Source of the DNA: Phycisphaerae bacterium
GTDB lineage: Bacteria > Chloroflexota > Anaerolineae > 4572-78 > J111
Assembly: GCA_028285035.1 (NCBI GenBank)
Contig: JANQQF010000029.1
Span: forward strand, 6,277 to 70,276
DNA: 64,000 bases
Reading direction: 5' to 3'
Position 1 is the stretch's first letter, and each line of letters opens with the position of its first letter. The notes under the pieces were generated by a model, which was given only the letters and a program-made list of their open reading frames with translations, made no database searches and was not told the origin of the DNA. Positions 19,001 to 29,700 of the stretch are shown in pieces. A program made the position numbers and the translations under genes.

Positions 19001-22000
19001 CTCGGCTAACAAACCAAGCGCATTGAGCACATCACGGAAGTTCAACCCAGCCGCTTTGACTTCGACCTCGATCTCTTTTGGCTGCGGGACCCGTCGTTGC
19101 AGTGGTAAAATTCGTAATTGATCGACCGTGCCATATTCAGCCAACCGCACTTGGATTGATTCACCTGGTTGCCTTGTCATCTCTGGCTTCCAGCGACTGA
19201 GGCGAGCTGCATAGCGCGTGCCATCTCGATAGGCCACTTGTTGCTCTTTGTCATTTGCCATCATCTCAACGACTAGTCCTGCCACAGTATCATCAGCCTC
19301 TACTAGATGATCGACATCGATACAGGTGCAATTGAACTGGGGATATTCGATTGTAATGGTGCGAGCCAAGCCCCATAAAGCACCCTGTGCGGCCGCACCT
19401 TGAGCCGCAGCACCTTGCCCAATACCCTCAGACGAAATGGGCGAGGCTTGCACTTGCAGACCATCGGGCACTTGTAGCTGCGGCATCGAGTCAGCGATAT
19501 CTTGACTGCCCGCTGTCACCAACCACAGCCGAGGGGCCAGAACCAACTCGCCTAGCGCTTGGACTAAATGCAAAACACCACCGCACAACTGTAGGGTATG
19601 GGTTGGCAGATCAAGATTGTTTTTATAATCAGTGCCCCAGGCGTAGATAACATCATCAAACGTCAGGCCAAAATCGTTGGTTAAAGAGGTCAGTAGCTGC
19701 TGAAAATGACTGGGTTGGGTGGGATCAAGGCTGACTTGATTTAAAGGTGTCTCGTCGATGGTTGACAAATCCGGTGGTGTCGTTCCGGCAGTAGCGAGGA
19801 TAACGTGATGCCCCTGAGCCTGCAGTTGATTGCGTAGGTGCCCGCCCAAACCATCATCTGCTCCAAAAATCAACATGTTTTTGGGCTTGGCTGGGCTAGT
19901 GATTTCTGTCTCATCGTCTGATGACGTTGATGTGGCGGCAAGGGCTTGCGCTTGCCAGTCAATTGTGTAGAGCCAATCACGTCGCCATTGCTGAGCCTGT
20001 AAAGCACTGCGTGAGATGGTGCGGGTCTCAAAGCCATCAATTTCGACCACAACCTCCCCACGATTGTTGAGCAAATACATTTGCCAGCGTTTGTCCTCTA
20101 GGGGATAAGCATAAGCCCACCACTCAGTGCCCGTGATTGGTTGGTGAATGTGTAATGACTCAATCGCAAAGGGCAATTGTAGATCATTGGATACCGATCT
20201 GTCACGGGCGGCCCCTGCTGGCTGAAAACAAGCGTCGAGCAACCCAGGGTGAATAACGTACCCTTCTATCGAAGCGACCGCCTCTGGGAGCGTGAGTTTG
20301 CCCAAAATTTCTACTTCATAATCAGCCTTTTCCTTCTCATCAGGTCTATACAACCAGCCCTCAGTCCCCCAACGAAAACTTGGCCCAAATATCAAATCCT
20401 CTTCCGCGTCATAGACCGCTTCGATATCAATCACCTCAACAATCCGGCTACGCAATTCTGATAGAGGCAAGGCCTCAGGTTGCTTGACCTCACTCACCAC
20501 GACGCGTCCCGTGGCATGAATGCTGTGCTGAAGTTCAGCCTGCTCTGGATCGAAACTGATCAATTGAAAATTAACCGTCGTCTGATGCTCACTCATCTGT
20601 TGAGGTGTGAAGATGATCTGGGCCTGTCGCGATTGATCTTCCGGTAAAATCAGTGGCTCCAGGAAGACAACATCAGCCAGATAGCAGGCACGATTTTCAA
20701 AAGCCAACTCTGCCGCACTAAGCACCATTGATAGATGGCTAGCTGCCGGTGAAACGACAATATCTTGCAGACGATGGTCGTTGAGAAAGGGAAGGTTTGT
20801 AACACTCACCTCGGTCTCAAAGAGCGTTTCGTTGACGAGTGGGGAGCGGATCATGGTGTCGATGAGCGGTCTGAGGCTTTGCCCACCTTGTTTTTTCGGG
20901 GTCATATTGGGCCAGAAGAATTCGCGTTGGAATGGATAGGTCGGAAGAACAATACGGCGTGGCTTCGATGTATCGGTATCATCTTCGTAGAATTTGGCCC
21001 AATCCACCGTGGCCCCCTGCGCGTACAGCTGCCCCAAGCTGGTCAACAATTGCTGCCGATCGTCCCGATTGGGCCGGAGGCTGGGGAGCCAAGCAAGCTC
21101 GGCCTGAGTGTCAGCTAAACATTGTTGACCCATACTGACCAAGGTGGGTTTTGGGCCAATTTCGACAAATGCGGTGACGCCCTGCGCTTGGAGAGCAGTG
21201 ATACCATCCATAAACCGGACCGCTTGCCGCACGTGTTGCACCCAATAATCGGGCTTGGTCACCTCATCGCTGACCAACTGCCCGGTCACGTTGGAAACCA
21301 AGGCAATTTTGGGTGGGGCGTAGCTGATCTGACGAGCTGTTTCGGCAAAGTCGGCTAACATTGGCTCCATCAGCGGCGAATGGAAGGCGTGCGACACCAC
21401 AAGTTGATGCGTTCTGATGTCATCCTCAGCCAAGGTAGCCACAATACTTTGAACAGCTTCCCGTTCCCCCGAAATGACGACACTCTGTGGACCATTAATG
21501 GCTGCGATTGAGACCGTGTCCGAATGTTCAGCGAGGGCAGCTTTCACCCGCGATTCATCCGTCATCACCGCCACCATATCGCCGTCTTGGGGCAGGGCCT
21601 GCATCAAACGCCCTCGCTCAGCGGCGAGCCTTAGACCATCTTCTAAAGTGAATACCCCAGCCACGCAGGCCGCGACCAATTCGCCGATGCTGTGACCGAG
21701 TACAATGTCGGGGGTGATGCCCCACGACAGCCACACTTGGGCCAGGGCGTACTCCACAGCAAATAAAGCGGGCTGGGTGTATTGCGTTTGTGAAATCGGC
21801 GCATTGGCAGGATCGGAGTTGCTATCAGTATTGGGATAAACAACATCAAGTAGAGATTGACCAAGCAGCGGTTGTAAAATTTCATCACATTGCTGAAGGA
21901 TTTGACGGAACAGCGGTTGACTTTCGAAGAGGGTTCGCCCCATCTGCTCATATTGAGCGCCCTGGCCAGTAAAAAGAAAGGCAATGCGTGGCCCAGCTTG

Positions 22001-23674
22001 ATAACTGGGGGAGTAACCTATTTGCACCGAGGGCTTAGTCGTGCCCTTGGCAAAGTCGAGCAAATCGGCTTGCATCGCAGCGCGGCTGGGCACAATCAGA
22101 CTCAAGCGGTGGGCAAAGTGACTACGCCCCACCGCAGCAGTGTAACAAATATCATTCAATGGGGTGTCGGGATGATTGGTCAGAAATTCACCGTATCGTT
22201 GCGCTAACTCGGGTAAAGCCTCTGCCGCTTTTGCGCTCAACACCAGCAAATGTGTTCCATCCTCGTTTGCCAATTCGTGTATTTCATCTGTCGATGCCCC
22301 CTCGATGATGACGTGGGCGTTGGTGCCACTCATACCAAACGCACTGATCCCGGCAATCGAGGGAATATTGCTGGGCCAGGGCGTCAGTTCGGTGGGGATT
22401 TGCACGGGGGCAGTCTCCCAATCGACATAAGGGTTGGGCGTTTCAAAATGGAGATGTGGTGGAATTTCACCGTGTTGGAGGAGCAACACCGTTTTAATCA
22501 ACCCAGCGATACCTGAGGCGCCTTCCAAATGGCCCATATTGGTTTTGACTGAGCCGACCCACAGCGGATTCTGAAGCCGTTCAGCAAACACCTCGCTCAA
22601 GGCCCCGATCTCAATGGGGTCGCCCAAAATCGTGCCTGTCCCGTGGGCCTCGATATAGCCAATATCCTTGGGTGTCAGATTGGCCCGTTTGAGGGCATGA
22701 CGAATGACGGCCTGCTGGGCCGGACCACTTGGTGCGGTCAAGCCACTGCTGCGCCCATCGTGGTTAATCATCGAGCCGCGAACGATCCCCAAAATGTTAT
22801 CGCCATCGGCCTTGGCTTCGGAGAGCCGCTTGAGCACCACAAAACCGCAACCTTCTCCCCGCGCAAAACCATCTGCCTTGGCATCAAATGTTTTGCAGCG
22901 GGCATCCGGGGCTAAAATCGTGAGTTCATCCGCAGCATTATGGACTTCGTGGTTCAAAATCAGGTTGACCCCGCCCGCTAAGGCCAGATCACACTCGCGA
23001 CTTCGTAAACTTTGGCAGGCCTGATGGACAGTGACGAGAGATGATGAACAGGCGGTATCGATGACCTCACATGGCCCGTTTAAGCCTAAGGTAAAAGAGA
23101 TGCGCCCGGCGGCAATGCTTAACATGACCCCGGTCATAAAGTAAAATGTTTCTTGCTCAAAAATGATTTCGTTGCTGTGTAGAACAGCTTCAAAATCGCT
23201 GCCATCCATTCCGACAAAAACACCAGTCAGACTGTCAAGCAACGACTGTGGCACAATGGCCGCAGACTCCAGGGCTTCCCAAGCCACTTCAAGCAACAGC
23301 CGTTGGTGCGGGTCAAGGGCTTTGGCTTCGCGGGGCGAAATACCGAAAAATTGGGCATCAAAAAAGCCCGCATTGTTGACAAACCCACCCCGAAATGGCG
23401 TTTCATTACCGTGTTCATCAACCATCGTATCGTAATGGGTTTTTAGGCCAGCTCGATCCTCCGGCACGGTCGTGATTAAATCGGTCCCGGCCTGAAGCAG
23501 TTCCCAATATTTTTCGGGCGTATCGGCCCCATTAGGAAAACGACAGCCCATTCCGATAATAGCAATTGGCTCAACTTGTTTGCCTTCCGCCACTGCCAGC
23601 TTGGCTTTCAATGTTTTGATTTGTAATAATGCATCTTTAATCAGCGCCGTGTTATTATCGTTGTTATTAGCCAT
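16088..23674 (-). CDS. Type I PKS, terminal fully reducing module: KS-AT-DH-ER-KR-ACP-TE
   Basis: 2528 residues. A helical N-terminal docking segment (1-35) precedes the KS (active Cys ~209 in [19 protein letters not shown]). The AT (GHSIGE ~662, HAFHSP ~763) has the malonyl-type motif. DH follows (His ~963, Asp ~1147 in [10 protein letters not shown]), then ER ([13 protein letters not shown] ~1662), KR (GGLGALG ~1852; Ser-Tyr-Asn all present, Tyr ~1992) and ACP (LGMDSLM ~2143). The TE has GGWSLGG (Ser2354) and PGEHMTLL (His2496), both intact, so this synthase completes and releases the chain, with a saturated C2 unit added here. ATG 23674 follows AAAGGA. It is the last gene of the operon. 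A QGAAA tandem repeat sits in the DH-ER region. Confidence 0.96.
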   Translation of the reverse strand: MANNNDNNTALIKDALLQIKTLKAKLAVAEGKQVEPIAIIGMGCRFPNGADTPEKYWELLQAGTDLITTVPEDRAGLKTHYDTMVDEHGNETPFRGGFVNNAGFFDAQFFGISPREAKALDPHQRLLLEVAWEALESAAIVPQSLLDSLTGVFVGMDGSDFEAVLHSNEIIFEQETFYFMTGVMLSIAAGRISFTLGLNGPCEVIDTACSSSLVTVHQACQSLRSRECDLALAGGVNLILNHEVHNAADELTILAPDARCKTFDAKADGFARGEGCGFVVLKRLSEAKADGDNILGIVRGSMINHDGRSSGLTAPSGPAQQAVIRHALKRANLTPKDIGYIEAHGTGTILGDPIEIGALSEVFAERLQNPLWVGSVKTNMGHLEGASGIAGLIKTVLLLQHGEIPPHLHFETPNPYVDWETAPVQIPTELTPWPSNIPSIAGISAFGMSGTNAHVIIEGASTDEIHELANEDGTHLLVLSAKAAEALPELAQRYGEFLTNHPDTPLNDICYTAAVGRSHFAHRLSLIVPSRAAMQADLLDFAKGTTKPSVQIGYSPSYQAGPRIAFLFTGQGAQYEQMGRTLFESQPLFRQILQQCDEILQPLLGQSLLDVVYPNTDSNSDPANAPISQTQYTQPALFAVEYALAQVWLSWGITPDIVLGHSIGELVAACVAGVFTLEDGLRLAAERGRLMQALPQDGDMVAVMTDESRVKAALAEHSDTVSIAAINGPQSVVISGEREAVQSIVATLAEDDIRTHQLVVSHAFHSPLMEPMLADFAETARQISYAPPKIALVSNVTGQLVSDEVTKPDYWVQHVRQAVRFMDGITALQAQGVTAFVEIGPKPTLVSMGQQCLADTQAELAWLPSLRPNRDDRQQLLTSLGQLYAQGATVDWAKFYEDDTDTSKPRRIVLPTYPFQREFFWPNMTPKKQGGQSLRPLIDTMIRSPLVNETLFETEVSVTNLPFLNDHRLQDIVVSPAASHLSMVLSAAELAFENRACYLADVVFLEPLILPEDQSRQAQIIFTPQQMSEHQTTVNFQLISFDPEQAELQHSIHATGRVVVSEVKQPEALPLSELRSRIVEVIDIEAVYDAEEDLIFGPSFRWGTEGWLYRPDEKEKADYEVEILGKLTLPEAVASIEGYVIHPGLLDACFQPAGAARDRSVSNDLQLPFAIESLHIHQPITGTEWWAYAYPLEDKRWQMYLLNNRGEVVVEIDGFETRTISRSALQAQQWRRDWLYTIDWQAQALAATSTSSDDETEITSPAKPKNMLIFGADDGLGGHLRNQLQAQGHHVILATAGTTPPDLSTIDETPLNQVSLDPTQPSHFQQLLTSLTNDFGLTFDDVIYAWGTDYKNNLDLPTHTLQLCGGVLHLVQALGELVLAPRLWLVTAGSQDIADSMPQLQVPDGLQVQASPISSEGIGQGAAAQGAAAQGALWGLARTITIEYPQFNCTCIDVDHLVEADDTVAGLVVEMMANDKEQQVAYRDGTRYAARLSRWKPEMTRQPGESIQVRLAEYGTVDQLRILPLQRRVPQPKEIEVEVKAAGLNFRDVLNALGLLAEYYAEHLNIHQASDLPLGFEFAGTVVAVGDEVHEFEVGDTVMGLMEGSLASYLTVPAEGLAPIPQGVSFEEAATIPLTYLTTWYGLKTLADLQPGERVLVHAAAGGVGQAAIQIVNAIGGEVFATASEGKRAFLEGQGIKHIMNSRTLDFADEVMQLTENKGVAVVLNSLSNDFVDRSFDVLQQGGRFIELGKLGIWSEEQVAEKRPDARYIPFDIREEIVKDPDRLTQIWRDMVTAFETKEIHPLPHTVFPVQDISAAFRFMQHAKHIGKVVISFTPPEQPELQETGCYLITGGLGALGLEIVEQMVADGARHLVLTGRRGVQDEATQERLDQLEAEGVHIEVVQADVTKSDDVARMIETAQQVAPLRGIIHAAGVLDDGIMAQQSLARYEKVFAPKVAGAWHLHQYSQDIPLDFFITFSSITALLGSPGQSNYSAANAFMDTLIQHRRQQDLPGLSIIWGNWAQVGMAAPLEEQYRARGLHAISPEQGRLMFSRLYNLPLGHITILPIHWQTLSKQLGGDEPSSFYAAFIKPVSVGVAQSNLRPQLEAASDEERREILLSFMQTEVTRVLGLSEPPNPQLEFMDLGMDSLMGVELRNRLQAELGISLTPTVVLNNPSIEALVEYLYNTLFNEDDAPETTEEMIPIQSVDTETSTPSNEIPLVDEDPLDEVPTEDVTPDPAQPDLVPTPAQSITPVNGTAPDLAIKESDGWSPLVPMRTNGSQPPLFCVHPLVGVVFPYFKLAHALGSDQPVFGLQAMGVEMGQQPLASFEKMADCYIEAIQKVQPTGPYYLGGWSLGGWIAYAMACRLEAKGQQVAFLGIIDQSVPFRKMSIFEQVPPSIRLANNAIRDVWPYVRDYRALEEKIDDQAPKSTRAIVGQVSRVLLQHIRASLAYSPLTYSGPLTIFRTTEQAKQHGQDLGWGRLLQSSMTTIDIPGEHMTLLRDPHVSSVAAILKEQLALARARAEDIQK
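19380..19417 (-). repeat. In-frame 15-bp tandem repeat encoding QGAAA units
   Basis: Two 15-bp units (19388-19402 and 19403-19417) plus a partial third encode [13 protein letters not shown] just before LWGLARTI. Sister synthases have only a short SQAPLWG-type linker here. It looks like replication slippage in a flexible linker. Confidence 0.6.
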
Positions 23675-23739
23675 AAGCTATCCTTTGATATTTGGTATTG
23701 ACCATGTAAGTGTTTGCTACTTGTTATAATCTCTAACCT

Positions 23740-26700
23740 CTACTCATCCATCCCCTTCAAACTCTCCAACTCCTCCGCCAACATTTTCGCCAACTCATCC
23801 GGCGATAAATCATCCAGCTCACTTTCATCCATCAAGCTCAGTTCTGATGGTTCCGGCTCATCGGCTTTGATGGTGGGTGCCTCAAACAGGCGTGCCAAAA
23901 TAAATTTATTCAACGCAGCCAAGGTTGGGTAGTCAAATAGAGCGGTGGGGGATAGTTTGAGGCCGGTAGTGTTGACGAGATAGTTTCGCATTTCGATCGC
24001 CATCAGCGAGTCTAGTCCCATATCCATCAGGCCCTGATGGGGATCGATGGTGTTACCATCAGGCAGACCTAACACGCGAGCCAGCGTGTCACGGAGGTGC
24101 TGTAGCAAGACCTCAGCCCGTTCATCAGGTGGAAGTGCCTCAAGCTCCTGCCGAATACTGCCTTGTGGCTCGGCGGGTGGTTGGATTGAGGCCTTGAGCC
24201 GCTGTTGGTAGATGGACAAGAACTGGGAGGTGAGATTCCCCTCGGCCGCATTGGCTAGAAATTTTGACCACTCGATGGGCATTACACTAACATAAGCCGT
24301 ATCTTGCTGGAGGAGATGGGCAAAAGCCTCGATACCACGATCAGGCGAAATCGAGCCAATCCCACTTGCCGCCATTTGCTGTTGGGTCCGTTCCACCTGC
24401 TCTGCCGCCGAGCCAATAGTAGACCAGGCCCCCCAGCCAATGCTCAACGCAGGCAGCCCTAGCCCTCGGCGATAAGCGACAAAGCTGTCCAAAAAGGCAT
24501 TGGCTGCCGCGTGGTTGGCTTGGCCGTGATTCCCCATCAGACCGACGGCTGAGGAGAACAGAACGAAGAAATCCAGGGGCGTTTCTTGGCTCAATTGGTG
24601 TAAATTCCAGGCCCCAACCATCTTGGGGTTGAGAACCTTGATGAAGCGCTCCCAGGTTTGTTGGGGTAATTGGGCATCGTCCAATACTCCGACCGAGTGA
24701 ACGATCCCCCGAAGCGGATGAGCCTCATCAATTCGGGCCAAAACGCCTTCCATTTGAGCTAAGTTTGTCACATCAGCTTGAGCGACTGTCACTTGTGCCC
24801 CCAACTCGGCGAGTTCGGCCAATTGAGTTTGAGCGTCAGTTTTAGGCTGACTGCGTCCTACCAACACCAAATGTTGGGCACCCTGTTCCACTAACCATCG
24901 AGCGACCAACAGTCCCAAGCCCGACAGCCCCCCCGTAATCAAATATGAGGCCTCGGCTTGGATCTCAATTTGTCGTTCTTCCGGCTGAGTTAAGACAATC
25001 TTGCCGATATGTTTGGCTTGTTGCATAAAGCGGAAAGCTTGGACAGCCTCCTGGATTGGGAAGGGGGTATGCGGGACGGGCTGAAGTGTTTTTGCAGTAA
25101 ATTGAGCCATCAACGTTTCAAACATGGGCCGCATGACGCTCGGCTCCAACGACATAACAATTCGATGATATGCCACGTCAGGTCGAAATGCCTTCACCTG
25201 CGCCTCCTCCCACACATTTATCCCGGCGATTTCCAGAAAACGGCCTTGGGGGGCGAGGATGGAGAGTCCTTTCTCGACAAAGCCGTCGCTAGTAAGCGAG
25301 TTGAGGACGATATCGACCCCTTGCCCATCAGTATCAGCCATAATTTGATCGGCAAAGTCCAAGGTACGTGAATTGTAAATATGTTTGATGCCTAAATCCC
25401 GCAACGCTTGCCACTTGCCAGGACTGGCCGTGGCAAATATTTCGGCCCCGACTTGTTGGGCCACACGAACCGCCGCCATCCCGGTGCCCCCAGCCGCAGC
25501 GTGAATCAAAACCCGGTCGTTGGCCGAAATATGACCGAATTTGTGCAGGGCCTCATAAGCGGTCAAAAAATTGGCCGGAATGGTGGCCGCCTCGGCAAAG
25601 CTGAGATGGTCAGGAATAGGTAATACGAAGGGGGCTGGGGTGGTCGCGTATTTGCTAAAACAGGTGGGGGCCAGCGCCACAACTCGATCACCAATATTCA
25701 GTCCGGTTACATCTGCGCCCATCGCGACCACTTCACCCGCGCACTCACCGCCCAGTCCACCGATTCGCTCGTATGGCATCATTCCCAGCGCGTCAAGGAT
25801 ATCGATAAAATTTAGCCCGGTAGCGTACACCTTTATCTCAACCTCATCCGTCTTGAGGGTACGACGTGGTACGGGATAAAGCTTGAGATTATCAATTGTG
25901 TTTGTCCCGCGAACTTCCAGTTGGAATGACTCGTTGGTGTCAGCTATCGTGTCAAGAGTCTCAAAATCAGCAAGGCGAGCCACATAACGGCTCTGACCTC
26001 GAATGGCAATCTGGTCTTCTTGGAATTGCGGGGACGGTTGTGTCATCAATTCAGCGCAGAGTAGGTTAGCTTGCTGTTTGAGGCTGTCTGCTGATTTGTC
26101 CAAATCCAGGCAGATAAAGGGTAGGTGTGGTTGTTCCAGCCGAAGTACCCGTCCCAAGCCCCACAGCGATGAATACCCAAAGCCAGTTACCGAGTCCGCC
26201 CCATGTACAGCTTGCGCCTCAATGGTGACCAGCCACAACCCGGTTTCCAGGCGAGCGTCAAGCATCGCTTGAGCTAGATACAAGGCCGACTGCGTGCCTT
26301 GGACCATACTTGTTTTCAGATCGGTCTTGGTGTTAATGATCTCTGGACACAAGCTCCACATATGAACAATACCGCGCATCATGGGGATTTCTTGGAATAG
26401 TCGTTGATAATCTGTGGGTTCGGCTGGGTTAAGACAGAAGATGTGGTCGCTTTCACGGTTAAATGCATCACCTGGCTGGACCCAGATTACTTGTTCGCTC
26501 CGGGCTGAAAGTTCATCAGCGAGGGTTTGAGCGAGACCTGTTTCACCGGCAAAAATCAGCCACGGTTGGCTCTGCGGGGATATTGCTTGATCTCGCTGTG
26601 CAATAAAGACGGTCTGAGCCAGATCAATTGCCTCGTCTTCGACAGTCGAAACAGTGACAAACCCATTGTCGAGCAACAACTGCTGCCAATCGGTGACTGG

Positions 26701-29700
26701 CAACAACGGGTGATCGGTACGCATATCGGCAAATCGCCACCAACCATCTGTCAAGCCAAAGGTGATGTCGATACCATAACTGGGTCTGATTGCTTCGAGA
26801 AAAATTAATAGCCCACTTGGAGCCAGAACCTGATGAATATGGGCTAGCGTTTCGGTTAAATCTTTTGTGGCGTGCAAGACGTTGGAGGCCACGACGATGT
26901 CATACTGATTTTGCCTAAAATCTTGTGCCAGTGGCGACTCCTCCAAATTAAATGTGGTGTAATGAATGAAGTCATAGGCCGTAAACTGCTCGCGAGCCGC
27001 CGGAAAAAAGGCCGCACTAATGTCGGTGAACACATAATCGGTCTGTTCTGCTGGCAGATGGGGTAAAAGCCATTTGGTAGCGCTACCTGTACCTGCCCCC
27101 ACTTCCAATATGCGGACACCTCGCTCCGGTGGCAGGGTCTTGACCGCCGCGAGAACCGCTTGTTGTATCTGACGACTCATCACCTGAATGCCAGGTGACT
27201 TTTGGTTTTCTTCGCGAGACTCAGCTGTTTCGTCCTCTGGGAAGAGTAGGAGGAGCGGGTTTTGTTGACCATTCAACACTTGGCCCAACTTTTCCCCGCA
27301 ACTTCTCAAGAGGCGCAAATCCCAGCCAGCAATATCGCCGTATTCAGCCAACAATGCCTCTATCTGTTGGCTGGGTTGAGTTAGTGTGGGTTCGGAAATG
27401 GCCTGCCAGCCGGCATCATCACCCTGCAATAGGCCCACTTCGACCAGAATAGACAGCATTCGTTTCAACAAACGTTGATAACTCGACACGAGACCGAGGT
27501 GGTCTGCAATCTGCTCAATACGCCACGGCTTGTCAAACGTAATGCCTGCCTGAGCAAAGGCTTGCCAAATGTAGGCCACGCTCACTGTGTCAGACTCTTT
27601 CATCACAGTCTGATAGCGAATCACATCATCTGATGAAGGATACTCAGCGGGCGTGGGGGGGGATGTATCTGGCTGATTGGTAATGAGGGTTTGAATTTGG
27701 CTGGGGGCAGCCAGAAAATCTGGTGTCAGCCCAAAAATCGGCTTAAGCGACCATTTCACTTCATACAACCAATCCCGCCATGACTCCCGGCCCAATAGCA
27801 TCTCTGGGGCGGCGCGCACTTGCAAGCCATTAACGGCTGCCACCAGTTTCCCCTGCGTATCGAAGAGCTGAATGTTCCAGCTTGGTGGCGTGTCATCCAA
27901 CGATGTTGAATCGTCCGGCGATATCACATCGCTCTGTTGGGCATAACACCACCACTCGGTGCCGTGAATGGGCTGGTAAAGCTGGATGGAGTCTACAGCG
28001 AAGGGGAGCCACAACTTGGTGTCGGTCTCATTATCATCCGTGAGTGACGGATCGCCCAGACCTGATACCTGGAAGCAGGCATCCAGTAGACCGGGGTGGA
28101 TAGCATACCCGGCCTGATCCTGAACGACGGCAGGACGGCTCAATTTTGCTAACGCTGTCGGTGTTTTGTCCTCAAGTGTGCCCTGCCAAGCTTCCGTAAC
28201 CCAACGGAAATTAGGGCCGAAGAATACATCGTTCTGGACTGATAGATCGTACAATGCTTCAACATCGAGCTCAATAGAGCTATGTTCGCGGAGTAATCTC
28301 AGGTCTACACTCTCGGAGATGACTTTGGATATGGTGCTTAGTTGCCCCAGGGCGTGAGGCGTGGGTTCCGTGATTGAGTCATCTGGAGCAAAACTGAGTA
28401 ACTGGAATTCATAGCGATTGGCGCTTGCCTGTAGTTCAGTCGCTGATAATCGCGTTTGAACCGTACGTACGGCTTCCTGATGGATCATCAGCGGTCTGGG
28501 CAGAACGACATCCGAAATTTGGCAGGCAATAGAACCATAGACTTCCTGGGCTGCACTGAGTACCATTGCAAGTTGAGCAGCGGCGGGTGACACGATGTTG
28601 TTATAAAGTAGATGATCTGCGAGGAACGGTAATCTGGGCTTACTAAATTCAGTTTCAAAAATAACTTGTTGTTGATCTGGCAGATGTAACATTTTGTCCA
28701 ATAGCGGCCCTAGATGTTGAGGTTTGGGTTGACTGGTCGACACGGTGAGCCAGTGGCTTTGTCGCTGGAAAGGATAGGTTGGCAACGGTATTTTGCTCGC
28801 TGCTGTTGATTGATTGAACCCAGCCCAATCGATTTTGTATCCCAATTGGTAGAGGGTGCTCAAACTGTCTAGCATCTGCTGCCGATCACTCACAGCTTGA
28901 CGCAAACTAGATAGCCAATACCCCTCAAGTTGTGGAAGACATTGCTGCCCTAAACTAACCAGGGCTGGTTTTGGGCCAAGTTCGACAAACGTATTGAGAT
29001 CAAGCTGGTCGAGCGTGGTCATACTGTCGGTAAAGCGAACAGGCTGGCGAATGTGCTTGAGCCAATAAGCGGGGGTGGCCAGCTCATCACTTGCCAGTTG
29101 TCCAGTCAAATTAGAAATGAGCTTGATTTTTGGTTTCTTGAAGTTGATCTCAGCCAACACAGCCTCAAACTCGGCTAGCATTGCTTCCATCAACGGTGAG
29201 TGGAAGGCGTGGGAGACAGTGAGGGGTCGGGTTGTCACCCCCTTCGCCTCAAAATTGGCGACCACTGTTTGGATGGTCTCTCGACGGCCAGAGATCACCA
29301 CATTTTGCGGGCCATTAATGGCAGCAATGCTGACCTCGGTTGGGTGCGAAGCAACAGCCGATTCGACCGTGCCCAAGTCCGCGTTGATGACGGCCATTGC
29401 TCCGTTTTGGGGGAGAGCCGCCATCAAGCGACCCCGGGCTGCAACCAGCTTCAGCCCATCTTCCAGGGAAAATACTCCCGCCACACAAGCTGCCACGATT
29501 TCCCCGACGCTGTGACCCAGCACTACCTCAGGAATAATGCCCCAGGCTTGCCACAATTGCGCTAAGGCATATTCCAGCGCGAAAAGGGCAGGTTGGGTGT
29601 ACGCGGTTTGATGGATGGTGGATGTCTCAGTTGCTTCTGGCTTGGTTGGATAGAGAATGCTCAAGAGTGGTTGATCGAGATGCGAGTCCAAAATTTGAGC

